Below, piece after piece: positions 36,632-45,648 of a stretch of DNA of 64,000 nucleotides (the stretch's first letter is position 1; every line of letters begins with the position of its first letter). The notes beneath the pieces were generated by a model. It saw only the letters and a program-made list of their open reading frames with translations. It searched no databases and was not told where the DNA came from. Both the position numbers and the translations under genes were made by a program. Source of the DNA: CADCWK01 sp965218235 (GTDB taxonomy: Bacteria; Chloroflexota; Chloroflexia; Thermomicrobiales; UBA6265); the NCBI GenBank assembly GCA_965218235.1, contig OZ244595.1, forward strand, positions 434,001-498,000. The letters run 5' to 3'.

Positions 36632-36841
36632 AGCACAGAACGGTTGGGCCAGCAGCACGGTGGGACAGAATGGATGCCTCTGCTCCCGCCGAGATAGGGG
36701 CTGGACGTCGAGCATCAGCTGTTTTCGCGGCTTTTTCGACAGCTGTTTTGTTCTCCGTTATCATGGATGAATCGTGCGGGCACGGACCCGACCGTTCCAG
36801 TCACGCTGGAACGCCAGGACACATCCCTCTGGAAGGTCATG

Positions 36842-37180
36842 ATGCCAAAAGCTGTCGCTGCCAATGAAGCCAAGAACCGACTCGGCGCGCTGCTCCGCTA
36901 CGTCAGCGAGCAGGGCGACGAAGTCATCGTCGAGAGCCACGGCAAGCCCAGAGCGGTCATCATGTCCATCGCTGCCTACGAGGAGACCAAGGCACTGCGC
37001 GAGCAGAAGCGGCGGACCGAGGCGCTCCAGCGACTACGCGATCTCCAGGGCCGCGTTGGAGCCAGGAATCAGGATCTTACTGCGGACGACGCGATCGAGA
37101 TCGCGGATCGTGTCTCCCATGAATTGATCGACCGCCTGGCGGAAAGCGGAACGATCACATTCGAGCGAGACCGATCGTAG
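36842..37180 (+). CDS. Phd/YefM-type antitoxin
   Basis: 112 residues from the second of two adjacent ATG codons, with GGAAGG 5 bp upstream. The N-terminus MPKAVAANEAKNRLGALLRY is the classic Phd/YefM DNA-binding fold, and EVIVESHGKPRAVIMSIAAY completes it. The helical C-terminus (ALREQKRRTEALQRLRD) should bind the toxin. The cognate PIN toxin gene follows 9 bp downstream. Antitoxin and toxin-antitoxin complex normally repress this promoter. The pair lies between 141-bp direct repeats of the dipeptidase 3' end, suggesting arrival by insertion. Confidence 0.88.
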   Translation: MPKAVAANEAKNRLGALLRYVSEQGDEVIVESHGKPRAVIMSIAAYEETKALREQKRRTEALQRLRDLQGRVGARNQDLTADDAIEIADRVSHELIDRLAESGTITFERDRS

Positions 37181-37189
37181 GCTCTCGGC

Positions 37190-37615
37190 ATGCGAGCCCT
37201 CATCGATACCAACCTGCTCTCTCCATCGCCCGCCAGCTCCGCCACGGGTGTCGTTTTTCAGGCGGCGTTACAGGGGGCTTTCACGTTGTTGCTCACGGTC
37301 GGGGTCACGGCTGAACTCGACCGAAAACTGAGCGAGGATCCTGCACTGGCACGCCGCCTCCGCAAGTCGGACGCTGAGGAGCTGGTAACCCTCCTACGCA
37401 GTGTGGCCGAGGACATTCCCCTGCTGCCAGATCCCTATCCCGAGATTGGCCGGGATCGAAAGGACGACTTCCTGATCGCCCATAGCGTCATCGCCCAAGC
37501 CGACTATCTCGTCACCTGGGACAAGGACCTGCGGGTTCTCGAGAAGATCGAGGGGTTTCGTATCGTCAGCCCGCCGGAATTCCTCCAGGTGCTCCGGCAA
37601 GCTGGCCTGGTCTGA
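37190..37615 (+). CDS. PIN-domain toxin (COG1569 type)
   Basis: 141 residues. Conserved acidic residues of the PIN active site are visible: D6 (MRALIDTN), E42 (TAELDRKL), the RKDDFLIAHSVIA pair and the VTWDKDL Asp. These ligands bind divalent metal for RNA cleavage. The C-terminus FRIVSPPEFLQVL is characteristic of the putative-toxin PIN subfamily. It is co-transcribed with the Phd-like antitoxin 9 bp upstream. Its 3' end is convergent with the dipeptidase gene, separated by 74 bp without a visible terminator. Confidence 0.88.
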   Translation: MRALIDTNLLSPSPASSATGVVFQAALQGAFTLLLTVGVTAELDRKLSEDPALARRLRKSDAEELVTLLRSVAEDIPLLPDPYPEIGRDRKDDFLIAHSVIAQADYLVTWDKDLRVLEKIEGFRIVSPPEFLQVLRQAGLV

Positions 37616-37689
37616 GTGGCTCCCCCTACCACTGTGAGGGATCCGCGAACAGTAGCGGGTCATGCCTGTCCGAATGCGGCGGGCGAGCG

Positions 37690-38769
37690 TCAAGTCCGTT
37701 CTGGAAAGTGCCGCCGAAGGACCCGCAGCCAGTTGCCGGCCATGATCGCCTCGACCGTGAGGGCGTCATACCCCCGGCGGCCGAGCGCATCCGCGATCCG
37801 GGGCAGGTCGGCGACCGTGTCGATCCCGTCCGGCGCCGTCTCCGCGCCCTGCCCGCCGTCGAAGTCGCTGCCGATCCCGACGTGATCCGCGTCGCCGGTG
37901 AGCTGGCAAACATGGTCGATCGCATCGATGACCAGGTCGATCGGGACCCGGGTCTTGTCCTTGTGCGTCGTCCAGGTTGGGTCGAGCGCCCAGTTCAGCG
38001 GCATGATCCCGACCACGCCGTCCCGCCCGGCGATCTGGCGGATGACCTCATCCGACGGGTTTCGCTGCATCGGCACCAGCGCCCGGGGGTTGGCGTGGCT
38101 GGCGACGACGGTACCCCCGAAGATCTCCAGCGCTTCGGCGATGCCCAGGTCCGACATGTGGCTCAGATCGAGCGCCAGGCTGAGTCGGTCCATTTCGGTG
38201 ATGAGCTCTCGCCCGAGGCTGGTCAGCGGACCGCCGTCGTTGGTGCTGCCGGTGTAACGGTTGGCGGACCAGGCCGGGCTGATCAACCGGACGCCCTGCT
38301 CGTACCAGAACCCGAGCTCGGTGGGCTCCCGGATCACATCGGCGTTCTCGATCAGCAGGACCAGTCCGACCCGCCGGGGATCATGGTCAGGCGTCACCGG
38401 CGCCAGCCAGTTCGCCAGGACGGCGTCGAGCTGATGCTGGTCGGTGACGAGATCGACCTGTGGGTGTCGCTCAGCCCACCGCCGGTAGATGGCGAGCTGG
38501 GCCAGCGCGGTCTGGAAGGCGCCCTCGGCGTTGGGGTAGCCGAGTTCACCGGCATGGGCATGCGTCCGCGGGATGGCGGTCAGCGTCACGACGCTGATCG
38601 CGACCCCACCAGCAAGCCACTCCGGCAACCCGAGCATGCAGAGCCCGTTGATCTCCGGGACCGGTCCATCGACCTCGTCGTCCCGGATGTCAAGCGCCGA
38701 ACGGAGGTAGTCCCGGCCATCGACGAGCGTGTTGTAGGCCGGATCGACGTGGCCATCGACGATCAGCAT
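37690..38769 (-). CDS. membrane dipeptidase (peptidase family M19)
   Basis: 359 residues from an ATG with GGGGGA 7 bp upstream; frame extensions upstream overlap the neighbouring gene and are rejected. The metal site of renal-type dipeptidases is present: H and D in IVDGHVD near the N-terminus, a His in LDLSHMSDLG and a His in VASHANPRAL, plus the GIGSDFDGG loop. It cleaves dipeptides in the cytoplasm; no signal peptide is seen. It follows SBP paralogue 4 by 121 bp on the same strand, so it plausibly processes dipeptides that this binding protein helps import. Its 3' end is one of the two 141-bp repeats. Confidence 0.92.
   Translation of the reverse strand: MLIVDGHVDPAYNTLVDGRDYLRSALDIRDDEVDGPVPEINGLCMLGLPEWLAGGVAISVVTLTAIPRTHAHAGELGYPNAEGAFQTALAQLAIYRRWAERHPQVDLVTDQHQLDAVLANWLAPVTPDHDPRRVGLVLLIENADVIREPTELGFWYEQGVRLISPAWSANRYTGSTNDGGPLTSLGRELITEMDRLSLALDLSHMSDLGIAEALEIFGGTVVASHANPRALVPMQRNPSDEVIRQIAGRDGVVGIMPLNWALDPTWTTHKDKTRVPIDLVIDAIDHVCQLTGDADHVGIGSDFDGGQGAETAPDGIDTVADLPRIADALGRRGYDALTVEAIMAGNWLRVLRRHFPERT
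37713..37853. repeat. 141-bp direct repeat, right copy
   Basis: Lies inside the intact M19 dipeptidase gene, near its 3' end, and matches 36491-36631 in the same orientation. The copies are 1222 bp apart, start to start. Confidence 0.9.
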
Positions 38770-38890
38770 GACGGCATCCCCCGGCGGGACCGGCAGCCCC
38801 GCCCACAGCGAAGCAGACCCGATCGGCATCCTGAGGCGAACGCCAATCGGGCCGACGTGGTGACGCGGACGCCGGACGCCGGCGACCGAA

Positions 38891-40792
38891 TCAGCGGTCG
38901 ATCGGTTCGCTGCGGTTCCAGCCGGCGATGTTGGCGAAGTCCGCGATCGCGTTGTTCGCGAAGATGTTGTCCTCGCCGGTCGTCCGGTCGCCATGGATGA
39001 GCGAGGCGTGGACGGCGTACTTCGAGCCTGTGTTGACCAGCGGGATCACCGCGTTGTCGCGGATCACGATGTCATTGAGCTGGATCAGCAGCTGGTTGAC
39101 CTCATCGATCCCGGAGACCTGCCCGGCGACCAGGCGGTCGATGATCGCGTCGTACTCCGGGTTGACATAGCGGATGAAGTTCGCGCCGCCCCAGGCGTTG
39201 GCCCGCTGGGCGATGTTCCCGCCGTCGGCGCCGGCGTAGAAGCGGAGCATGTAGTTGATCGGCGTCGGGGACTCCGGTCCGCTGGTGAACATGTTCATGT
39301 CGCAGTACATGTGGCGGCTGTTCTGGTCGTTGCCTGCCGCGCCGTCGAAGAAGATCCCGCCGTCCACCTGGACCAGGTCGATCACGAAGCCGATCTCCTC
39401 CAGGTTGGCCTTGACGACCTGCTGCGTCTTCTGGCGGACGGAGTTGACCGTCGTGACGAGGTTGAGCTGGAGCCGGATGCCATCCTTCTCCCGCGTGTCG
39501 CCGTTCTTCACCCAGCCGGCGGCGTCGAGGACCTGGCCGGCCTGATCCGGGTCGTACGCCCAGGTCGTGTTCGGCGACTCGACGGCCGGGATCCCGGTCA
39601 GGAAGTTGGCGGTCGTCCGCTCGCCGCGTGGGTCGTAGAAGCGGTCGACGATCAGCTGCCGGTCGATCCCGAGGGCCATCGCCTGGCGGACGGCCGGGTC
39701 GCTCAGGATCGGGTGCGGGTTCTGGTACCAGGACAGCTGGCCGTCCGGCCCGGCGACCTTCGGGTCGGAGAAGTTGATGTTGATCCGCTCGATGCTGGAG
39801 CCGCCCGAGACCTTGAAGACACCGGGCGCGTCGTCGGACTCGTAGCCCGCGATGACCTCCGGCTCGACGGCGACGTTCCAGGCGAAGTCCCAGTCACCGG
39901 TCTGGATCACGGCCTGAGCAGCCGTCCCCGGATCGCCGCCGCCCTTCATGTTGACGGTCTGGAAGTACGGCTGCGTCGGGACACGGTAATTGGGGTTGGC
40001 CTCGTAGACGATCTGATCGTTCGGAGCGAAGGAGCCGATCACGAACGGCCCGGTCCCGATCGGTGCGGTCGACATGTCGCCTCCGGCCGAGATGTAGTGC
40101 TCTGGCAGGATCGCGGCGCTGACACCGGTGAACGGGACGTACCAGTTCAGCGTCGGCGCGGTGAAGGTGATGGCGACGGTGACATCATCGGTGGCCTCGA
40201 TCGTCGCGATCGTCCCCCAGGCGTCGGTCGTCAGGGCGTTGTTGGCCGGGTCCACGATCCAGCTATGGGTGAAGACGACGTCGCGGGCGGTGAACGGTGT
40301 CCCGTCAGACCAGAGAAGGTCCGGCTGAAGCCGCAGCGTGACGGCGGAGAAGTCCGGCGCGAGGTCGCCGCTCTCGATCGTCGGGACGACGGTCGTCAGG
40401 CGGGGGATCAGCGACTGATCGAGCGCGTAGCCGAGCAGCGACTCGGAGACGATGCTGGCGGCGGCCGTGTCCTTGTCGCCGGTGGCGGTGTGGACGTTGA
40501 GCAGGGTCGGGGCTTGCCAGATCAGGATCTTGACCTCGCCGTCCTGCCCACGGGTCTTGGCCTCGCCACCCGCGGCCGGACCGGTCGTCGGCGATGCGGC
40601 GACGGCTGTGGCGTCCTGTGGATGCGGCGCGGCGCCGACGGACTGGGCATGCCGGATCATCGTACCGAGCATCCCGGTGCTGACGCCGAGCGCGGCGCCG
40701 GCGGCGAGGAAGCCGCGGCGGCTGATCTGGCCGGTGTTGAGCTGGTCGACCAGGCGGGCGAACGGAGCCTGTTGTGGGTCGTGGGTCGTCAT
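38891..40792 (-). CDS. peptide/nickel-type ABC transporter substrate-binding protein (family 5), paralogue 4
   Basis: 633 residues. The ATG is preceded by AAGGAGAACCCG. The signal is Tat-type, SRRGFLAAGAALGVSTGML. The mature protein contains KTRGQDGEVKILIWQAPTL, LWSDGTPFTARDVVFTHSW and the end GWNRSEPIDR, so it belongs with the other three. It should bind an oligopeptide or comparable ligand outside the cell. It is the only paralogue with a likely metabolic partner: the M19 dipeptidase gene downstream on the same strand. The permeases must be encoded elsewhere. Confidence 0.92.
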   Translation of the reverse strand: MTTHDPQQAPFARLVDQLNTGQISRRGFLAAGAALGVSTGMLGTMIRHAQSVGAAPHPQDATAVAASPTTGPAAGGEAKTRGQDGEVKILIWQAPTLLNVHTATGDKDTAAASIVSESLLGYALDQSLIPRLTTVVPTIESGDLAPDFSAVTLRLQPDLLWSDGTPFTARDVVFTHSWIVDPANNALTTDAWGTIATIEATDDVTVAITFTAPTLNWYVPFTGVSAAILPEHYISAGGDMSTAPIGTGPFVIGSFAPNDQIVYEANPNYRVPTQPYFQTVNMKGGGDPGTAAQAVIQTGDWDFAWNVAVEPEVIAGYESDDAPGVFKVSGGSSIERININFSDPKVAGPDGQLSWYQNPHPILSDPAVRQAMALGIDRQLIVDRFYDPRGERTTANFLTGIPAVESPNTTWAYDPDQAGQVLDAAGWVKNGDTREKDGIRLQLNLVTTVNSVRQKTQQVVKANLEEIGFVIDLVQVDGGIFFDGAAGNDQNSRHMYCDMNMFTSGPESPTPINYMLRFYAGADGGNIAQRANAWGGANFIRYVNPEYDAIIDRLVAGQVSGIDEVNQLLIQLNDIVIRDNAVIPLVNTGSKYAVHASLIHGDRTTGEDNIFANNAIADFANIAGWNRSEPIDR

Positions 40793-40996
40793 CGGGTTCT
40801 CCTTGTGCGCGTGGCCGGCGAGTGACAGGTTCGCGGGCCGTCTGGCGTGGTCGTGTCGGCAATGGTCGACCGCCGGCTGGCACCACGGGTGATCGTCACG
40901 CCGACCAGTGTGCCAACTCCGGCCGGACAGGTCGAGTCGCTTCTGGGCAAATTTGGGCAAACATAGGCGTCACGGCGAGTGGGTTGACCGGTCAGC

Positions 40997-41037
40997 GAGC
41001 CCCTCCCCCAGCGAAGCGCGACCCCTCCCCATCTCGC
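40997..41037 (-). repeat. 41-bp dispersed repeat, copy 1
   Basis: The reverse complement matches 58999-59039 at 40 of 41 positions. It contains the words GATGGGGAGGGG and GCGCTTCGCTGGGGG. Both copies sit in spacers between unrelated genes. Confidence 0.9.
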
Positions 41038-41421
41038 ATCTCCAGATACGGCGGGCATGGGGCTCATACTGGTCGAGCTGAAGCTCCCCCGAAATACGTG
41101 GAGCTTGGCGAACCGTCTCCTCCTCTCCATCCGGCAAGGACCGAAGGGGCGAAACCAGGATGGGGTGGGGGCCAGCGCCCACACCTACGGGCCGGGGTGG
41201 ACCGGGGAGCAGGTATGTCGCGATCACGCGATCACAGGGACCGCCGCGTGGTGTAGCGTCGCTTGCTTCGCTGGCGGCACAGCAGCGTGAGCGTGAGCGT
41301 GAGCAAGGCCATCGCAGCAGCGCCAGAGCGAGAGCCTTGTCCCTTCGGACGGATCGGTGCCGCTGCCTCCGTCCGAGACGCTGTTTCACAGACGGGAAGG
41401 GGCCGCCCGCCAACACACGGA

Positions 41422-41451
41422 CACCCGCCGGAAGCAACGCTCCAGCGGGTG
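41422..41451 (-). terminator. terminator after the gene at 41491
   Basis: CACCCGC pairs with GCGGGTG (plus two more pairs after a mismatch), 40 nt beyond the stop codon at 41491. Confidence 0.6.
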
Positions 41452-41490
41452 CCTGAACGGGATCACGGAGCTCCGATTCGTACGGTCTCG

Positions 41491-42792
41491 TCAGTCGCCG
41501 ACGTCCAGACTGGCTTGCATCCCCAGCGAGAGGTTGGGCACGCCGCTCTCATCGTCCGGGAACAGGTCAACCAGCGCGTACGATCCGGACTCCAGGCCAT
41601 CGAGAACCATGACGCCCTCATCCCCGGCGGGAACGGTAAGCTGGCCGGCGATGCTGATGCCATCCGGCAGGTCCGGGCCAGGGATGTAGAGCAGTTCGTC
41701 GGCGGTGGCGTCGTTCTCGAGGCGAAGGACGATCACCTCGTGGTCCTGTTCACCGTCGTTGGCGATCTCGAGCGAGATCGTTCCCGCGTCGACCTGGTCC
41801 GGGTCGACCTCGATCGAATACTCGTCCAGTGTCACGCCAACGCGCTGCGCGCCATCGGGGACTTCCGGCGTCTGGACGTCCTCGGACGATACGACCCAGC
41901 GAGCCGATGCGCGGACGATGCCGTTGGCATCTTCCGGCCCGAGGAAGCTGGCGCTGGCGCTGAACAGCGTGAACGTCCAGAGCCCCTGACGAACCTGATT
42001 ACCAACGAGGTAGCGGACGACGGCGGTCGCGTCGCCGTCGTCGGTAACGGTTACGTCGGTCACATCGGTCACGGTGAAGGCGGTCGGAGGGAGTTCGCCG
42101 GCGAAGGCGCCGAAGTCGTCGGCGGTGACCGGTTCGCCGAGACCGAGGAGCTGGCCCCGGAAGTCGTCGCCGACGAGATCGTTCAGCGTCCCGTAGTCGG
42201 GTTTCGAAAGGCAGACCGAGACGGCTGACACGACGTGCTCGACGTCCTGGGCGACGGCCTCCGAGGCTGGCCCGGCGGGATAGCCAGCCCGGGTCAACTC
42301 GGCGTCCGGGGATGCGGAAGCGACCGGGGTGCCGCCGTCCGCGACCGGGGTGGCTCCAGTGGAGGCCGGCGTACTGGTCGGGACGGACGGCGTCGGAGCT
42401 TGTGCGTCCCGGTTCGGCAGAGAGCAGGTCGCGCTCGGGGCGGGTGTCGCGGAAGCCGACGGCGACGCCGACGCCGGAACAGCCGTGCCGTCGTCGGACG
42501 CGGCCGGGGTGATCCCGACCGCCGCCGGAGTCCCATCGTCACCCTGGGCAGAGCCCGGGAGTATTCCACCATCGGTGACCGGGCCATTCATCCAGAGCCA
42601 GTCGGACCGGCTCCCAGCCGCGGCGGCCGACGACTCCGGCGAGCGACCGGCGGCCGAGGTCACGGCGATCAGGCCAGCACTGGCCATGAGCAGAGCCGCC
42701 GCGGCCAACAGGGTCACGGCGGACCGGAACGGGCTGGGACGCAGCGAGCCCGCGGTCGTGGCGCTGGATGCACCGGATCGTACGTCTCGCAT
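41491..42792 (-). CDS. membrane-anchored secreted protein with NTF2-like and cupredoxin-like regions
   Basis: 433 residues from ATG 42790-42792, with GGGAG upstream at rather long spacing. A signal or anchor segment (SAVTLLAAAALLMASAGLIAV) is followed by about 130 residues of Ala, Ser, Pro, Thr-rich linker. An NTF2-like region (HVVSAVSVCLSKPDYGTLND) and a C-terminal cupredoxin-like region come next; the latter has ISLEIANDGEQDHEVIVLRL, similar to copper-free cupredoxins. The gene at 33046 shares this order, including Thr/Ala linkers. An adhesive or solute-handling surface role is possible; no function is known. Copper ligands are not obvious. Confidence 0.6.
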   Translation of the reverse strand: MRDVRSGASSATTAGSLRPSPFRSAVTLLAAAALLMASAGLIAVTSAAGRSPESSAAAAGSRSDWLWMNGPVTDGGILPGSAQGDDGTPAAVGITPAASDDGTAVPASASPSASATPAPSATCSLPNRDAQAPTPSVPTSTPASTGATPVADGGTPVASASPDAELTRAGYPAGPASEAVAQDVEHVVSAVSVCLSKPDYGTLNDLVGDDFRGQLLGLGEPVTADDFGAFAGELPPTAFTVTDVTDVTVTDDGDATAVVRYLVGNQVRQGLWTFTLFSASASFLGPEDANGIVRASARWVVSSEDVQTPEVPDGAQRVGVTLDEYSIEVDPDQVDAGTISLEIANDGEQDHEVIVLRLENDATADELLYIPGPDLPDGISIAGQLTVPAGDEGVMVLDGLESGSYALVDLFPDDESGVPNLSLGMQASLDVGD

Positions 42793-43174
42793 GGTGACAA
42801 TCTTCTCCCTGGTCGAGCGTCGGTTGGCGGCTCGCGGCAGCGCGCGGGCTCCAGACCCATCCATCGTCGCGGCGGTTCCTGGCACCCGAATGGACCGGCA
42901 TGACACGGCCATTCCCAAGGGCAGCCCGAAGCCACGGAGGGGCGACTCGGGCCGGGGCGAGGGGATCATCATTGTACCCCGATGACTGCCCCAGGTGAAC
43001 GTACACACCGTAACGGCGACGCGGTGATGCACGACTACCCTATACTCCGCGAGATGACATGGGAGCCGGTCACGGCGAGACGACCCGCTGCGCTGCCCGC
43101 TCCCAGACGGCCAGCGCGAGGTTTCGGCCGTCGGCCGTTCTCTCGACCTTATCAGGCTTATCAGGAGCAGGCAG
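42793..43174. other. intergenic region before the DapF locus
   Basis: 382 bp with no supported gene. A TATACT at 43041-43046 could be a -10 element for the plus-strand genes but no convincing -35 is present. The right end has AGGAG before the GTG of the next gene. Confidence 0.4.
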
Positions 43175-43522
43175 GTGGACGCCGATCACGGCCACGGAGC
43201 GGAGGACGGACCAGCCGAGTCGTCCGCGCATGAGCATATGCCGGAGTGGGGCGAGGTGCTGGTCCGGTCGGTCGCGCACCTGGCCGCCCAGCTGACCGCC
43301 ATGCAGATCCAGCTCCGGGCGCTCGGCGAGGAGGTCGAGGCGGCGGGCGGCGTCGACCCGGCGGCGGTCCGTCTCCGGCAGCGCCGGCTGGCCGTGCTCC
43401 AGACCAGACCGGCCCTGCGCGAGAACCTCGGCTCGGCCCTGTCCGACCTGATCGACACCGACGCACTGGAGCGGGATCTGGTCGAATACCTCTCGTCGGC
43501 ACCCGGTGATCTCCGTGATTGA
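43175..43522 (+). CDS. small helical protein upstream of DapF, function unknown
   Basis: 115 residues from a GTG with AGGAG 8 bp upstream. An acidic/His-rich N-terminus (DADHGHGAEDGPAESSAHEH) precedes helical segments (EVLVRSVAHLAAQLTAMQIQ; AAVRLRQRRLAVLQTR) and a C-terminal helix (LSDLIDTDALERDLVEYL). The amphipathic helices could form a coiled coil. Its last 17 bp overlap the dapF gene, so the two are co-translated. I do not recognise the family; a role tied to cell-wall or lysine metabolism is only suggested by position. Confidence 0.55.
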   Translation: MDADHGHGAEDGPAESSAHEHMPEWGEVLVRSVAHLAAQLTAMQIQLRALGEEVEAAGGVDPAAVRLRQRRLAVLQTRPALRENLGSALSDLIDTDALERDLVEYLSSAPGDLRD

Positions 43523-44453
43523 GCGATCCACCGCCGCACCGGCTGCTCGCCCGGCCTGGCGGCCCGACCGGATCCCGTTCTGGAAGATGAATGGCAGCGG
43601 CAACGACTTCGTCATGATCGACAACCGGAACGCGATCGTCCCGGCTGCCGAGGAGTGGTGCTTCACCCGGGCCGTCTGTGACCGCCGCCGCTCGGTCGGC
43701 GCCGACGGGGTCGTCTTCATCGAGCACCCCGGCGAGAGCGACGACGCGATCCCGATCGGCTTCACCTGGCGCTACCGGAACGCCGACGGCAGCGAGGGCG
43801 AGTTCTGCGGCAACGGCGCGATGTGCGCCGCCCGGATGGCCGCCCTGATGGGGATCACCGGCACCCGCGGCATCTTCTCGACCCCGGCCGGCGTCATCTT
43901 CGCGACCGTCGCCGACGCGCCGGACGACCCCCGCGTCGCGATCGCGCTCAGCGACCCGACCCCGGTCAGCCCCGAGGCCCGGATCACCGTCGCCGGCCAG
44001 CCGATCGCCGTCCACGCCACGACCGTCGGCGTCCCGCACGCCGTCACCGTCGTCGCGGCCATCGACGAGCCATTCCCGGACCACGGTCCCGGCGTGGGGA
44101 CACTGGTGGCCGTCGGCCGGGCGGTCCGGCGCCACGCCCACTTCGCCCCAGCGGGAACCAACCTCGACGCCATCCAGGTTCGGCCGGACGGGACGGTCAT
44201 CATGCGGACCTACGAGCGCGGCGTCGAGGACGAAACCCTCGCCTGCGGCAGCGGCGCGGTCGCGTCGGCGCTGGTCGCGACCGCCCTGGAACGAGCCGCC
44301 TCGCCGGTCACGGTCATCACCCGGAACGGATCGTCGCTGATCATCACCTTCGACTGGGACGCCGCCGGGACGCAGGCCACGAACGTCTCGCTGTCCGGCC
44401 AGGCCGCGGTAATCGCGATCGGCGAACTGACGCCCGAGGCGCTGGACCGCTAG
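43506..44453 (+). CDS. dapF: diaminopimelate epimerase
   Basis: 315 residues from a GTG; a second GTG at 43515 or the ATG at 43587 are alternatives, since the family begins at FWKMNGSGNDFVMID. Both catalytic cysteines are present: in EFCGNGAMCAARM and in LACGSGAVASAL. The enzyme interconverts L,L- and meso-diaminopimelate for peptidoglycan and lysine synthesis, in the cytoplasm. It overlaps the small helical gene by 17 bp. No other lysine genes are nearby. A cell-wall DAP requirement matches some but not all members of the group suggested here. Confidence 0.95.
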   Translation: MISVIERSTAAPAARPAWRPDRIPFWKMNGSGNDFVMIDNRNAIVPAAEEWCFTRAVCDRRRSVGADGVVFIEHPGESDDAIPIGFTWRYRNADGSEGEFCGNGAMCAARMAALMGITGTRGIFSTPAGVIFATVADAPDDPRVAIALSDPTPVSPEARITVAGQPIAVHATTVGVPHAVTVVAAIDEPFPDHGPGVGTLVAVGRAVRRHAHFAPAGTNLDAIQVRPDGTVIMRTYERGVEDETLACGSGAVASALVATALERAASPVTVITRNGSSLIITFDWDAAGTQATNVSLSGQAAVIAIGELTPEALDR

Positions 44454-44640
44454 CGCGATTCGCCTCGGCCGGAGCATGTCACGCTCGACCCGTCCACGGG
44501 CGGGTCCGTCCGGTGGCCACGTCATTCGCCCAATGCCCGTGCCCCCGTTGCGAACGCGGGCCACTGCCAGTAAGGTCACGACGGGTCAGGCTTGACAGTG
44601 ACCGTCGACCCGATGCGCGGCGGGGTGGAAAGGGATCTCC

Positions 44641-45648
44641 ATGAGACCGGCACGAGTCGCGATCGTTGGCTGCGGCAATGTCGCCCAGATGCACTTCGAG
44701 GCCTACAGCGGCCGGCCGGAGCGGGTCGAGGTCGTCGCGGCCTGCGATCCCGTTCCGGCCCTCCGCGAGGCGGCGACGAGCCGGTGGGGCGTCCGCCAGA
44801 CAGTGGCAACGGTCGACGCGCTGCTCGGCGACAACGATCTCGATTTCGACATTGGGATCGTCTGCACGCCGACCCCGGTCCGGCGAGCCGTCGTCGAGCA
44901 GTTGGCGCGGGGCGGCAAGCACCTCTTCGTCGAGAAGCCGTTCGCCGACAACTGGGACGAGGCGGCGGCGATGGTCGACATCGCCGGGCGGGCCGGCGTC
45001 CTGATCGGCGTCAACCAGAACTTCCGCTACCACTACCCGTTCGACATCGCCCTCGAATACATCGCCGCGGGCCGGATCGGCTCGGTGACCAGCATCCTGC
45101 ACCAGGACCTGATGCGTCGTCAGGACACCGGCTGGCGAACGACGACGCGGCGCCACGCCTTCTCGGTCATGGGCGTCCACTGGTTCGACGGCCTGCGCTG
45201 GATGCTGCGGGACGAGGCGACGGCGATCCAGGCCCAGCAGCGCTCGTCGGCCGCGATCGACTGCGCCGGGGAGACGGACATCACCGCGATCGCGACCTTC
45301 GCCGGCGGCACGATCGCCACGATCGTCGAGAGCTTCTCCAGCCCGATCAGGCGGACCGACACCGTCGTGATCGGCGACCGGGGCGCCCTGCTCCTAACCT
45401 ACGCCGGCGCCACCCTCTACGACGGCGCTGGCAACGCGCTGGAGCGGCGCGAGACGCCATTCGCCGGTCCGCGCAAGCCGGAGGCGACGCTGGTCAACCT
45501 CGAGTTGCTCGCGGCGGCGGTCGGCACCGGGACCGATCCGGTCAACAGTGGGCGGGACAACCTGCGGACGATCACGCTGCTCGACGCCGCCTACCAGGCG
45601 GCCGAGACCGGCGAGACGGTCATTCCGCGCGGACTGGTGCCGGCATGA
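44641..45648 (+). CDS. Gfo/Idh/MocA family oxidoreductase
   Basis: 335 residues. The N-terminal Rossmann motif VAIVGCGNVAQMHFEAY is complete, and the conserved EKPFADNWDEA loop supplies the catalytic-region Lys. The C-terminal half is the alpha/beta substrate domain. These enzymes oxidise or reduce sugar, inositol or related polyols with NAD(P). The start follows AAAGGGATCTCC. It overlaps the isomerase-like gene by 4 bp and is followed by a cupin gene, giving a three-gene carbohydrate-modification unit. The exact sugar is unknown. Confidence 0.9.
   Translation: MRPARVAIVGCGNVAQMHFEAYSGRPERVEVVAACDPVPALREAATSRWGVRQTVATVDALLGDNDLDFDIGIVCTPTPVRRAVVEQLARGGKHLFVEKPFADNWDEAAAMVDIAGRAGVLIGVNQNFRYHYPFDIALEYIAAGRIGSVTSILHQDLMRRQDTGWRTTTRRHAFSVMGVHWFDGLRWMLRDEATAIQAQQRSSAAIDCAGETDITAIATFAGGTIATIVESFSSPIRRTDTVVIGDRGALLLTYAGATLYDGAGNALERRETPFAGPRKPEATLVNLELLAAAVGTGTDPVNSGRDNLRTITLLDAAYQAAETGETVIPRGLVPA

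Larger units (their letters stand above)
40793..41490. other. repeat-rich spacer
   Basis: 698 bp with no supported gene. It contains the 41-bp dispersed repeat (40997-41037), more CCTCTCCATCC-like sequence (near 41120), three tandem GCGTGA units (41285-41302) and a GCTTCGCTGGCG word shared with other repeats. A terminator for the next gene is at its right end. Confidence 0.6.

Noticed and set aside
36421..36867. Plus-strand open frame that resembles another at 37616-37885
   Set aside because: The resemblance comes from the 141-bp direct repeat of the dipeptidase gene read antisense, not from a coding family.
43161..44579. Minus-strand open frame opposite dapF
   Set aside because: Shadow of a gene with both catalytic Cys motifs intact.
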